Positions 8,670 to 16,861 of a stretch of 64,000 nt of DNA are shown here, piece by piece (the first letter of the stretch is position 1; each line of letters begins with the position of its first letter). A program made the position numbers and the translations under genes. The stretch lies in contig CADEFN010000002.1 of assembly GCA_902826615.1 (NCBI GenBank), positions 732,811 to 796,810 on the forward strand, given 5' to 3'. The stretch comes from an uncultured Gemmatimonadota bacterium. Lineage in GTDB: Bacteria > Gemmatimonadota > Gemmatimonadetes > Gemmatimonadales > Gemmatimonadaceae. Under the pieces are notes generated by a model. That model was not told the origin of the DNA. It did no database searches and saw nothing but the letters and a program-made list of their open reading frames with translations.

Positions 8670-8730
8670 AGGGCAGACGGCAGGCGGCAGAGGGCAAATG
8701 GGAGATGGGAGATGGGAGATGGGAGATGGG
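8670..8730. repeat. Seven-base tandem repeats, GGCAGAC-like then GGGAGAT
   Basis: Between the convergent ends of an amidohydrolase and an esterase gene lie imperfect GGCAGAC/GGCAGAG units (8670-8696), then just over four exact copies of GGGAGAT (8698-8730). A short inverted repeat CTGCGC...GCGCAG follows at 8731-8755. Related repeats occur in three other gaps in this window. Confidence 0.85.
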
Positions 8731-8757
8731 CTGCGCGAAACGGGACAGGGCGCAGAC

Positions 8758-9405
8758 CTAACTCGCTAGTGCTCTCAGCAGCTCCCGCCCTACCGCGATC
8801 TCTTCTTCGTTGACCGTGTGGGGCATGCCGGGATACAACCGCATGTCCACCACGGCGCCCAACCTCCCCAGCACTTCGGCGGTCTCTCGCACGCGATCGG
8901 CGGGGACGTGGGCGTCCACGTCGCTACAGCCAAGGAATACCGCCGTCCCGTCGAGTAAACCGGGGTAGTCGCGTGGCGTGCCCGGCGGTCCGATGAGCCC
9001 ACCGCTGTACCCGAGCACCGCGCCGTAACGGCGTGGGTGACGCGCGACAAACTCTGTCGTGAGGCAGGCGCCCTGCGAAAACCCGACAAGCACCACGCGG
9101 TCCGCGGGAATCCCTTCCTCTCCCAAGCCCTGCACCAGCGACTCAATGAGCGCGATCCCTGATGAAATGCCGGGTTCGTTCTGCGCCATGGGCGCAAGAA
9201 AGCTGTAGGGGTACCAGGTGTTCCCCTGCGCCTGAGGTGCGACAATGGCAAAGTCGTCTGCGCCGAGGAGCGGGGCCAGACTGGCGATGCTCTCTGCACT
9301 CGCTCCTCGGCCGTGAATCATGACGAGGGCACCCCTCGCACGAGCGAGAGGTACACCTCCCCGGAGGATTTGCGCCGTGCCATGCGGCGCCAGCGGCTCA
9401 GCCAT
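8758..9405 (-). CDS. Phospholipase/carboxylesterase family hydrolase (MhqD-like)
   Basis: 215 residues, alpha/beta hydrolase of the carboxylesterase/thioesterase type. The oxyanion segment MIHGRGAS, nucleophile motif GFSQGA, aspartate in GCSDVDAH and histidine in GMPHTV form the triad in family order. It is the last gene of a three-gene set with a ring-cleaving dioxygenase and a MarR regulator, matching the B. subtilis mhq genes that respond to quinones. This supports a role in hydrolysing a ring-cleavage or conjugate product; that role is inferred. Start ATG at 9405 with GGGA upstream; a TTG at 9447 is less likely. Confidence 0.85.
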   Translation of the reverse strand: MAEPLAPHGTAQILRGGVPLARARGALVMIHGRGASAESIASLAPLLGADDFAIVAPQAQGNTWYPYSFLAPMAQNEPGISSGIALIESLVQGLGEEGIPADRVVLVGFSQGACLTTEFVARHPRRYGAVLGYSGGLIGPPGTPRDYPGLLDGTAVFLGCSDVDAHVPADRVRETAEVLGRLGAVVDMRLYPGMPHTVNEEEIAVGRELLRALAS

Positions 9406-9469
9406 CAGTTGATCCCGGACCACGAGCGACGATCTCGGCGGCTGCAATGCGTTTGGCGCTTGTCATGCT

Positions 9470-10546
9470 CTACACCCCCAGCGGAGCGAGCCCCGCTTCG
9501 ATTTGTGCGCGTTCGTTTTCCATCCAGGCCGGCAGCCGCAACTCGGTCCCCAGCTTGCCCGGCGCTTCATCGATGCCAAAGCCCGGTCCATCGGTGGCAA
9601 TCTCGAGCAGGAGACCATCAGGATCGCGGAAGTAGATGCTCTTGAAGTATGTCCGGTCCATCACGGGCGATACATGCACGCCCGATGTCAGCAGGTGATC
9701 GCGCCAGGCCAGCTGCTCGTCTTCGTTTCGGGCCCGGAAGGCGATGTGATGTGTCTGCCCGACGCCCTGACGAGTTTGCTTTCCACCTTTTGGCCACCCG
9801 AAGAAGGTGAGCGCGCTGTGTGGCGCGACGTCGGCGCCCTCGCGCGCCGCCCAGAACCAGTGCTTGATGCGTGGGTCGTCCTGATTGAATGACTTCTTCA
9901 CCAGCCCAAGCCCCAGCGCCTGACTGTAAAACTCGTCGAGCCGCACCAGATCGCTGGTAATGGCGCTGATATGATGAATACCCATGAGCGCCATGTCGGC
10001 GCTGATCATCGGCACCGGCTCGGGATGTGTCAGCGCGGCAATGTCGGCCTCGTTGCGTGTGCCCGGGAGCTGCGCTGGAGGAGGCATCACCTCCGCCATA
10101 CCAAGGCTGTCAGCCGACTCGTCGATCGTGTAGCCCGGACCTTTGGTGGCAATCTCCAGCACCTGCCCATCGGGATCGGTGAAGTAGATGCTGCGGAAGT
10201 AGCCACGATTGAACGGTCCGCTCACCGGCACACCGGCGTCGGTGAGCCGGCGTTTCCATTTCAGCTGGGCTTCGGGTGTTGCGACACCTAACGCGAGATG
10301 ATGGACCCCACCCACGCCCCATGTGCCACGCGGGAGGTGTGCCCACTCGAAGAAGGTGAGGATCGTCCCCGGCGCGCCCGTTTCGTCGCCGAAGTAGAGA
10401 TGATACGACGACGGATCGTCGAAATTGACCGTTCGCTTGACCAGTCCAACACCGAGCAGCTCACGATAGAACGCCAGCGTGCGGGCCGCGTTGGACGAGA
10501 CCATCGTGATGTGGTGGAAGCCCTGCGTGTGAAGCGTGGTTGTCAT
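9470..10546 (-). CDS. Ring-cleaving dioxygenase, glyoxalase/VOC family (MhqO/PcpA-like)
   Basis: 358 residues made of two tandem VOC modules. The first has FHHIT, VHHLALG and LEIAT; the second has IHHISA, THHIAF and LEIAT. These are the His-His-Glu iron ligands. Relatives include MhqO, LinE and PcpA, which cleave hydroquinone or catechol rings with Fe(II). It follows the MarR gene by 44 bases and precedes the esterase by 64, so the three are likely one transcript. Start ATG at 10546, preceded by GGAG 11 bases upstream. A CGTTAGGT octamer encodes Ala-Leu-Gly in the first module. Confidence 0.88.
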   Translation of the reverse strand: MTTTLHTQGFHHITMVSSNAARTLAFYRELLGVGLVKRTVNFDDPSSYHLYFGDETGAPGTILTFFEWAHLPRGTWGVGGVHHLALGVATPEAQLKWKRRLTDAGVPVSGPFNRGYFRSIYFTDPDGQVLEIATKGPGYTIDESADSLGMAEVMPPPAQLPGTRNEADIAALTHPEPVPMISADMALMGIHHISAITSDLVRLDEFYSQALGLGLVKKSFNQDDPRIKHWFWAAREGADVAPHSALTFFGWPKGGKQTRQGVGQTHHIAFRARNEDEQLAWRDHLLTSGVHVSPVMDRTYFKSIYFRDPDGLLLEIATDGPGFGIDEAPGKLGTELRLPAWMENERAQIEAGLAPLGV

Positions 10547-10590
10547 TTCATGCAACTCCGTGCCGCCCCCGGGGCGGCCGAACGGAACGC

Positions 10591-11109
10591 CTACTTTCCG
10601 GGACCCTGCGCTGCGGCACCCTTGCCGAGTCGCTTGAGAAGGTCCGTCGTCATCCGCTGTTCGTCGCTGGAGAGCATTCGTGCCGCTTCGACAATGCGAC
10701 GCGCGTGCACGGGGAAGATCCGCTGCAGCAGCTGTTCTCCTTCCCCGGTCAGTGCGGCATAACGCGCGCGCCGGTCCGACGGGCAATCGCGGCGTTCCAC
10801 GAGCCCCTTTTCGGCGAGCTTGTCGACCAGGAAAGTGATCCCCCCACTCGAAACCAGCACGCCTCGCTGGATGTCCCCCAGCAGTGTCGGTCCCTTGTGG
10901 TAGAGCAGCTCCAGCACCGCGAACTCCCCAATGCTCAGCCCGGCCTGTCTGACGTCGTCCTGCGCATGTGCGGCCAGGGCTGCGTGCGCTCGAGACAGCG
11001 TCACCCAGAGTTTGAGCGCCGTTGCAGTCTCCTCGTCGTACTCGCGCTCGGCTGTTTCAGCCTTGGCGGCAGCGGGAACTGCGGATGCGGAAAATGAGGA
11101 ACGTGCCAT
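10591..11109 (-). CDS. MarR-family repressor (MhqR-like)
   Basis: 172 residues. The winged-helix core (about 60-130) includes LSIGEFAVLELLYHKGPTLLGDIQ, the recognition helix region SSGGITFLVDKLAEKGLVERR and the wing CPSDRRARYAALTGEG. MarR proteins dimerise on palindromes and release DNA when a phenol, quinone or thiol stress is sensed. No conserved cysteine is evident in the core apart from the one in the wing. A perfect 18-bp palindrome ends 2 bases before its ATG, so it probably represses itself and the two downstream genes. Gene order and operator resemble MhqR of B. subtilis. Confidence 0.88.
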   Translation of the reverse strand: MARSSFSASAVPAAAKAETAEREYDEETATALKLWVTLSRAHAALAAHAQDDVRQAGLSIGEFAVLELLYHKGPTLLGDIQRGVLVSSGGITFLVDKLAEKGLVERRDCPSDRRARYAALTGEGEQLLQRIFPVHARRIVEAARMLSSDEQRMTTDLLKRLGKGAAAQGPGK

Positions 11110-11111
11110 AA

Positions 11112-11129
11112 TATCTTAGTACTAAGATA
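11112..11129 (-). promoter_or_regulatory. Perfect 18-bp palindrome, likely MarR operator
   Basis: TATCTTAGTACTAAGATA is identical to its reverse complement. The half-sites TATCT...AGATA match what I recall of the B. subtilis MhqR operator. The palindrome overlaps the putative -10 hexamer (TATCTT on the minus strand) and ends 2 bases before the regulator's ATG. Confidence 0.8.
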
Positions 11130-11151
11130 GTTCCTGTGTGAGCGCGCGCAA
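11124..11151 (-). promoter_or_regulatory. Candidate promoter of the MarR/dioxygenase/esterase operon
   Basis: On the minus strand TTGCGC (11151-11146) is followed after 16 bases by TATCTT (11129-11124). A transcript would start at or just before the ATG at 11109. No ribosome binding site lies in the expected place, so the mRNA may be leaderless. This is inference from consensus matches only. Confidence 0.45.
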
Positions 11152-11265
11152 GGGAGAGGCTTACGGCGTGACCAGGGGGAGGCGGGCTTGGGACGGGAAT
11201 CTGGTCTCGTTTCGGAGCGTTCGCATGGGTATTCTGGGGGACTCAACCCCCGCCCGGAGCCCCGC

Positions 11266-11631
11266 ATGTCGTCAGTTGTGCATCATCGCTGGGACGCGAT
11301 GCCCATCGAAGAGGTGAACCCCAACATCGGCCGACGCCTGATCACAGGTCCGCGGATGATGCTGGCGCACGTGTACCTCAAGAAGGGGGCAATCGTGCCG
11401 CGGCATAACCATCACAACGAGCAATTGACCTATGTGCTCGAGGGGTGGCTGCGGTTCTGGATTGGCGAGGACGAAAGCGAGGTCGTCGAGGTAAGAGCGG
11501 GAGAGGTGCTGGTCATCCCGAGCATGGTCTGGCACAAGGCTGAGGCGATGGAAGACACGCTCGATGTCGACGTCTTCAATCCGCCGCGTGAGGACTGGCT
11601 CAACGGGACGGACGCGTACCTCAGGAAGTAG
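11266..11631 (+). CDS. Single-domain cupin protein
   Basis: 121 residues, one cupin barrel. Cupin motif 1 is seen as PRHNHHNEQLTYVLEGWLRFWIG (metal ligands His, His, Glu), and motif 2 as LVIPSMVWHKAEA with the fourth histidine. Such proteins bind Fe, Mn or Zn and act as dioxygenases, isomerases or sensors. The substrate is unknown. It is divergent from the MarR operon, which may or may not be functionally relevant. Start ATG at 11266 with GGAG 8 bases upstream. Confidence 0.85.
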   Translation: MSSVVHHRWDAMPIEEVNPNIGRRLITGPRMMLAHVYLKKGAIVPRHNHHNEQLTYVLEGWLRFWIGEDESEVVEVRAGEVLVIPSMVWHKAEAMEDTLDVDVFNPPREDWLNGTDAYLRK

Positions 11632-11660
11632 CTCGCACACGCGAGCCGCGCCGCGTCAGC

Positions 11661-11963
11661 TCAGAGGGCGCGGCGGCGGGCGGAGGCGTGTTTCATGGCC
11701 GCCCCGGTAGACAACACAAGCCCTGCAAGTGCCAACCCCACACCCCATCGGGTCTGGCTGTCGTGTTTTTCGGCCACCGACACCCACGACACACCCTTTG
11801 GGGGGGCGGGGTAGGTGTCGTTCGCCAGTGAGGTGAGCGAAGTGCGACCGATAGCAAAGAGAGCGACTCCCCCCAGCAGCGTGATCACGGCCAGGATGTC
11901 GATCAGACGATCCTGAGGTCTGACCAGTGCCCGCGTCGCGGACCGTGATGGTGAGTTCGGCAT
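11661..11963 (-). CDS. Small protein with two membrane helices, unknown function
   Basis: About 100 residues. Two hydrophobic segments are visible: LIDILAVITLLGGVALFAIG (about 20-40) and WGVGLALAGLVLSTGAAM (about 74-91). Between them is a polar loop of about 33 residues, and the tail is basic (KHASARRRAL). No family recognised. It is convergent with the cupin gene, with 29 bases between their ends. The start at 11963 is chosen because upstream in-frame sequence is not protein-like; AGG lies about 9 bases before it. Confidence 0.55.
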   Translation of the reverse strand: MPNSPSRSATRALVRPQDRLIDILAVITLLGGVALFAIGRTSLTSLANDTYPAPPKGVSWVSVAEKHDSQTRWGVGLALAGLVLSTGAAMKHASARRRAL

Positions 11964-12135
11964 TTGGGCACCTGGGCGAAAGTGACAAAGTGTCTCTCGG
12001 ACAGACGATCGAGGGCCCGCCACGTGACGCGCGGGTGACGCGGAGTGATAGCATCTCGCGACCTTGCTCACATCGTCTATCTCGTTGTCGCCAAGTGAGT
12101 TGCCTCCCCACGCGACCGATCGTCCCGTGTCTGAT

Positions 12136-13209
12136 ATGTCAGTGCTCTCCCGCCTTCGCCCTGCCCTCTCCGTTCCGCTCGCGGGCGCCCTCATCGTATT
12201 TGGTGCCCAACTGGTATCGGGGAGCGAAGCTCGCGCCGATCTGAGTTCGCCGTTTTCGCCGGAGGTTCGGGCGGAACTCGTGAATGTCCCGATGGTGCGG
12301 CGGGCTCGGCGGAGCCCTCTGGAGAGTGATTCGCTCGAGGGGCGGAGCGGCGATCTGCGCGTGCGAATTCTCGACGCTTCGGAGACCGACGCCTACCCCG
12401 GACTCACCGACCGATTCGGCGATGACGCACGCAGCCCCGGAATTCGCGAGCTGGACGCGGGCGACGAGCGCTTCACCTTTGTCACCATGGCGCCGTGGAG
12501 CCGCAAGCTCGGGACGCATCTCAACGGATACCATCTGGGCTACTGGCCGGGTGAAATGCGATCGGTGAGTGACCAGTACGAAAACCCCGATGGCTTTATC
12601 GAGGTCACGCGCGAAAACGCCGACACCCGTCTCTCGACGCATTTCGTGCTCCGTGACTTCATCACACATGACCAGCAACACGTCTGGCCCAAGTACGTGG
12701 TGCTGCGCGAAGAGCTCCTGGACAAACTCGAGCTCGTCCTCGACGCGCTGTCGTCATTTGGGGTTGCGACAAACCATGTAGTCGTGCTCTCTGGCTTCCG
12801 ATCGCCGCAGTACAACACCCGCGGGACCGGCGAAGGGATGGCGCGCTCCTCTCGGCATCAGTTCGGAGATGCGGCGGACATCATCATCGACGCCAATCGG
12901 GACGGGCGGATGGATGACCTCGACCTCGATGGCCGGGTAACCTATGCCGACCTGAACGTGCTCGACCGGGCGGTGGCGCTTACCGAACACCGGTACCCGG
13001 AGCTGGTGGGCGGGCTTGGGCTCTATCATGAGACAGGCCCGAGCGGGCCATTTGCGCACATCGACGTGCGGGGGACTCGCGCACGGTGGACCAACACGGC
13101 GAGACGCCAGGTGGCCGCCGCACGGCCGGCTCGGGCCGCCTCCGCGCGCGCTGCTGGAAGCTGCAGCGCCGAAGGGGTGATGGCCATTCTCTGCCAGGGA
13201 GTGCGTTAG
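12136..13209 (+). CDS. Secreted M15/DUF882-type peptidoglycan peptidase with EF-hand-like insert
   Basis: About 357 residues with a signal peptide (PLAGALIVFGAQLVSGSEARA). The C-terminal half has LSGFRSPQYN, then SSRHQFGDAADI (the H-x-x-G-x-A-x-D zinc motif), and later FAHIDVRG with the third ligand. This is the pattern of M15-type D,D-peptidases and the DUF882 family, which trim peptidoglycan cross-links. Between the two zinc motifs sits a calcium-loop-like segment, DANRDGRMDDLDLDGR, which resembles an EF-hand or dockerin loop. Start ATG at 12136; a GTG nine bases earlier is possible. The stop codon TAG lies in a CGTTAGGC octamer. Confidence 0.82.
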   Translation: MSVLSRLRPALSVPLAGALIVFGAQLVSGSEARADLSSPFSPEVRAELVNVPMVRRARRSPLESDSLEGRSGDLRVRILDASETDAYPGLTDRFGDDARSPGIRELDAGDERFTFVTMAPWSRKLGTHLNGYHLGYWPGEMRSVSDQYENPDGFIEVTRENADTRLSTHFVLRDFITHDQQHVWPKYVVLREELLDKLELVLDALSSFGVATNHVVVLSGFRSPQYNTRGTGEGMARSSRHQFGDAADIIIDANRDGRMDDLDLDGRVTYADLNVLDRAVALTEHRYPELVGGLGLYHETGPSGPFAHIDVRGTRARWTNTARRQVAAARPARAASARAAGSCSAEGVMAILCQGVR

Positions 13210-13326
13210 GCAGGCTGCGGTCGGTACGAGAGTTCATTGCGGCAGCCAGTTGTGACTTGCATCCTTGTGTTGCCTCGAGGTCTGCAGCACCACTGTGCCC
13301 TGCGGTGAACCCTCCACTTCAAACGC

Positions 13327-14106
13327 ATGGGTTTGCGGTTGGCTCTACGCCAGCTGTCGGCACCACCCCCCGAAGGTTCGAGTGCCCTGCGCCGCGGAGT
13401 GTCTGCCAGCGCACGGCGCGGACTTTCGCTCGCGCGAGCCCTGCGAGCACTTGCCACCGATCCGCACGAACGCGCCCGGCTCTGGCTGGCCATTTCCCGA
13501 CCCGGCCAGGTGCACCAGACCACCACGGTGACCTGGCTGGACCGCTATCCCGATGTGTTCGCTGCCCTCAGGACGTTACTCGGCGAGGGGAAGGCGCGGT
13601 CCGTTCTGTCATATGGGTGTTCGACCGGTGAGGAAGTTGTTTCGCTGCGCCAATATCTGCCGCTCGCCAGCATTGTTGGCGCCGAGATCAACCCGCGGTG
13701 CCTGGCCATCTGTCGTCAGCGCAACCTTGATAGCGGGGTGACGTTCATCCGGTCGTCTGCTGCCAACCTCGCCGCATACGCGCCATTCGATGCCATCCTG
13801 TGCATGGCGGTCCTGCAGCGCACACCGCACCTGGTGGAGTCGCAGCAGCTGGAGAGCATTGCCGAGATGTATCCGTTCCAGCGCTTCGACGAGCAGATCA
13901 CCCGGCTGGATGAGCTGCTCAAGGTGGGCGGATGCCTGGTTGTGCGGTTCACGCAGTATCGCTTTACCGATGCCAGTGTCGCGTCCCGGTACCGGCCCGT
14001 GGCCGCTGGCCCGCTGGAGCCGGCGAACACACCGTACTTTGGCCGCGACAGTGTCCGCGTGACTCTCGCCGACCCGTTGCCGACCATGTGGGAGAAGGTC
14101 ACCTAA
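13327..14106 (+). CDS. CheR-like class I SAM-dependent methyltransferase
   Basis: 259 residues. The SAM-binding loop reads SYGCSTGEEV (about 98-107), the CheR-type variant of motif I, followed by an acidic strand end (VGAEIN), FDAILCMAVLQRT, and a late strand LLKVGGCLVVRFTQYRF. The N-terminal 80 residues are arginine-rich and helical. There is no chemotaxis gene nearby, so the target (protein glutamate or small molecule) is unknown. No good ribosome binding site precedes the ATG at 13327. Its stop codon TAA lies inside the octamer ACCTAACG (CGTTAGGT on the other strand). Confidence 0.78.
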   Translation: MGLRLALRQLSAPPPEGSSALRRGVSASARRGLSLARALRALATDPHERARLWLAISRPGQVHQTTTVTWLDRYPDVFAALRTLLGEGKARSVLSYGCSTGEEVVSLRQYLPLASIVGAEINPRCLAICRQRNLDSGVTFIRSSAANLAAYAPFDAILCMAVLQRTPHLVESQQLESIAEMYPFQRFDEQITRLDELLKVGGCLVVRFTQYRFTDASVASRYRPVAAGPLEPANTPYFGRDSVRVTLADPLPTMWEKVT

Positions 14107-14163
14107 CGCGGAAATTTCAAAGCCGGGGATGGTGGACGAGCGCGCTCTGGAAGCAGATTCTCC

Positions 14164-16197
14164 ATGACTCGTACCTTGCCAACCATGCTACTACACTCGC
14201 GCGGCTGTTGGGGGCTGGTACTCCTGGCCGCGGCACCCGTGGTCCAGGCGCAGCAGGGCCTCCAGGCCGCCGACTTGCACAAGCTGAAGGCCGTCGGCGA
14301 TGTCCAGATCGCACCCGACGGCTCGCGGGCGGTCTTCACCGTCACGCATTCCGACGCACCAGGACGTCCCTCATCGGAGGTGCGGGTCATCAATCTCGCG
14401 TCCGGCGAGTCGGTACGCTTCGGCCGCGAGGGCGAAGGGGTGTCGGGCGCCCGATGGTCGCCCCGCGGCGACCGGGTCGCCTACTTCGGCCGCGAGGGTG
14501 AGCGGTTCGGACTGATCGTCGCCGACGCGGCGGGCGGCAGCGCGCGGTTTGTCGCCGAGGTGTCCGGCACCAACCATCCCCTGCCCACGTCGGGTGAGCG
14601 CATGAGCTGGGCGCCCGACGGGAGCCGCATCGCCTTTGTGTCGTCGACCCCGGGCCCCGAGGCCGATGCCAACGGCGATCCGATGGTCATCACCCGCTAT
14701 CTCTACAAACCAACAGCAACTGAAGGGTTGACGCGGTTCAACGACAACCGGCGACTGCACATCTTTGTGGCCGACGTGGCCACCGGGCAGGTGCAGCAGC
14801 TCACCCGCGGTGATTTCTACGAGCACTCCATCGAGTGGTCTCCACGGGGCGACGAAATCCTCTTTGTCTCCAACCGCGAAGCCGACCCCGACCGCTTCTT
14901 CAACTACGATGTGTTTGCAGTGCGCGTGGCCGATGGCGTCACACGACGGCTCACGACAACAAAAAACGCCGAGTACAATCCCACCTGGTCCCCGGATGGT
15001 CGCAGCATTGCCTACCTCGGCACAAAACGCGAATTGACGTCGTCGGAAACCACCATGGAAGACACCCATGTGTGGACCATGAATGCCGACGGCACCAATC
15101 GTCAGGAGGTGGTGCGGATCGACAACCGGCAGGGGGCGCCGCACTGGTCGCGCGATGGACAGTGGCTCTACTTCTCCATCCAGGACCATGGCAACACGCA
15201 TCTCTATCGCCACAACCCGCGCGATGGGCAGACGACCAAGGTGTTGCAGGACTGGGGATCGGTGGGATCGTGGTCGCTGGGCGCCGACGGGACCGTGGTG
15301 TACGGCTACACCAGCCCCGACCATCCTTCGGAGCTCTATGTGCGCGGGACCAAGGGTGGGCCGCGACGCCTGACGCAGCTCAACACACCGGTCTTGTCCA
15401 TGCGGACGGTGGCGCGGGTGGACTCCTTCACGGTGCGTAGTGTCGGGGGTCGTCCGGTGCAGTCGTTTGTCACGCTACCGGCCGGCATGCGCGCAGGGCA
15501 AAAGGCACCACTGATTGCCCTCATCCATGGCGGCCCTCACGGACAGCAGGGTCCGGCGTTCAACGCCAGCGCGCAGGTGTATGCCGCCAAGGGCTACGGG
15601 GTGATCATGGTCAACTACCGCGGCTCGACCGGCTACGGCCAGGAACATGCAGATGCCATTTTTGGCGACCAGAACGGGGCGGAAGCGCAGGACATCCTGG
15701 TGGCGATCGACTCGGCGCTGACGCGATACCCGTGGGCGGATGCGAATCGTTTGGGCGTGGAGGGCGGGAGCTACGGTGGCCAGCTGGCCAACTGGCTGAT
15801 CACGCGCACGACTCGTTTCAAGGCCGCCATTCCGCGCGCGTCCATCTCGAATCTCGTGTCGTTCAACTACATGGCCTACTACCACGATTATCTGGCCGTG
15901 GAGTTCGGCGCCTTTCCGCACCAGAAAAGTCTGATGGACACGCTGTGGGTTCGTTCACCCCTCCGGTATGTCGACCGAGTGAAGACCCCTACACTTCTGG
16001 TGCATGGCGAGAACGACAACGACGTGCCGATCGCCGAAGCTGAGCAATTCTACGTGGCGCTGAAGGACGTGGGGGTGGAGACCGTGATGCTGCGGTACCC
16101 TCGCGAAGGTCATGGACTGCGCGAGACGGGGCACCTGGTGGACGTGCTGAATCGGTCGATTGCCTGGTACGAGCGGTGGTTCGGGGCGGTGCAGTAG
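14164..16197 (+). CDS. Secreted S9-family prolyl oligopeptidase (acylaminoacyl/dipeptidyl type)
   Basis: 677 residues with a signal peptide (LVLLAAAPVVQAQ). The N-terminal part (about 35-410) is a TolB-like beta-propeller with repeated PDG motifs (IAPDGSRAVF, WAPDGSRIAF, WSPDGRSIAY). The C-terminal alpha/beta hydrolase has HGGPHGQ, the nucleophile GGSYGGQ (serine near residue 537), the aspartate in HGENDNDVP (near 618) and the histidine in REGHGLR (near 650). It would cleave short peptides outside the cytoplasm, in line with the M20, M15 and amidohydrolase genes in the window. Confidence 0.93.
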   Translation: MTRTLPTMLLHSRGCWGLVLLAAAPVVQAQQGLQAADLHKLKAVGDVQIAPDGSRAVFTVTHSDAPGRPSSEVRVINLASGESVRFGREGEGVSGARWSPRGDRVAYFGREGERFGLIVADAAGGSARFVAEVSGTNHPLPTSGERMSWAPDGSRIAFVSSTPGPEADANGDPMVITRYLYKPTATEGLTRFNDNRRLHIFVADVATGQVQQLTRGDFYEHSIEWSPRGDEILFVSNREADPDRFFNYDVFAVRVADGVTRRLTTTKNAEYNPTWSPDGRSIAYLGTKRELTSSETTMEDTHVWTMNADGTNRQEVVRIDNRQGAPHWSRDGQWLYFSIQDHGNTHLYRHNPRDGQTTKVLQDWGSVGSWSLGADGTVVYGYTSPDHPSELYVRGTKGGPRRLTQLNTPVLSMRTVARVDSFTVRSVGGRPVQSFVTLPAGMRAGQKAPLIALIHGGPHGQQGPAFNASAQVYAAKGYGVIMVNYRGSTGYGQEHADAIFGDQNGAEAQDILVAIDSALTRYPWADANRLGVEGGSYGGQLANWLITRTTRFKAAIPRASISNLVSFNYMAYYHDYLAVEFGAFPHQKSLMDTLWVRSPLRYVDRVKTPTLLVHGENDNDVPIAEAEQFYVALKDVGVETVMLRYPREGHGLRETGHLVDVLNRSIAWYERWFGAVQ

Positions 16198-16224
16198 GGA
16201 GAAGATGTCGAGGTGGGGAACGCG

Positions 16225-16743
16225 TCAGGATTCTCTGACACGCTCGAAGAGCCACTCATCGCGTATCACACCTTCCTTGATGGCGGACTTGCGTGCGGTG
16301 TGGGTGAGGGTGAAGCCTGCCTTCTCCAGCACGCGACGCGACACGGGGTGATGGGTGAAGACGATCGCTTCGAGGCGCCAGATCTCGCGATTGGCGAAGA
16401 TCCATTCACAGAGGCCGCGGGCAGCCTCGGTGGCATACCCTTTTCCCCAGTAGGGCTCGCCTAACCAGTAGCCAAGCTCGGCAACGATCCGGCTGATGTC
16501 CGCCTTCTGCGTGTAGCCAATCGAGCCGATGGGTTGATCATCAAGCGTGATGGCGAAGTTGCACTCGGGCTCCGTGGCCATGGTCCGCGCGATGAACGCC
16601 TCGGCGTCGGCGAGGGCGTAGGGATGCGGAATCCGGTCGCTGGTATACTGCCAGATGTTGTAGTTGTTGAGGAGCGACGCAATGACCGGGGCGTCGTCCG
16701 GGCGCCAGCTGCGCAGGGTGAGACGTTCGAGTGCGAGTTCCAT
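16225..16743 (-). CDS. GNAT acetyltransferase, RimJ/RimL type
   Basis: 172 residues. The N-terminus TLRSWRPDDAPVIASLLNN and the segment FAITLDDQPIGSIGY are typical of the RimJ/RimL branch. The acetyl-CoA motif is seen as ELGYWLGEPYWGKGYATEAARGL, and the C-terminal strand as SRRVLEKAGFTLTHT. The acceptor may be a protein N-terminus, an antibiotic or another amine; not decidable from sequence. It is convergent with the S9 peptidase gene. One near-octamer GGTTAGGC encodes Trp-Leu-Gly in the CoA motif. Confidence 0.88.
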   Translation of the reverse strand: MELALERLTLRSWRPDDAPVIASLLNNYNIWQYTSDRIPHPYALADAEAFIARTMATEPECNFAITLDDQPIGSIGYTQKADISRIVAELGYWLGEPYWGKGYATEAARGLCEWIFANREIWRLEAIVFTHHPVSRRVLEKAGFTLTHTARKSAIKEGVIRDEWLFERVRES

Positions 16744-16861
16744 GCACGGCAATTTCGGGAATCGGCACGGACTTGGCAAACACCACGGCAACGGCTCCGT
16801 GAGTGATTGCTTGCTGCGGACCGGCGCACCGCTACATTCGGGCCCATCCCTCCCCGACGCC

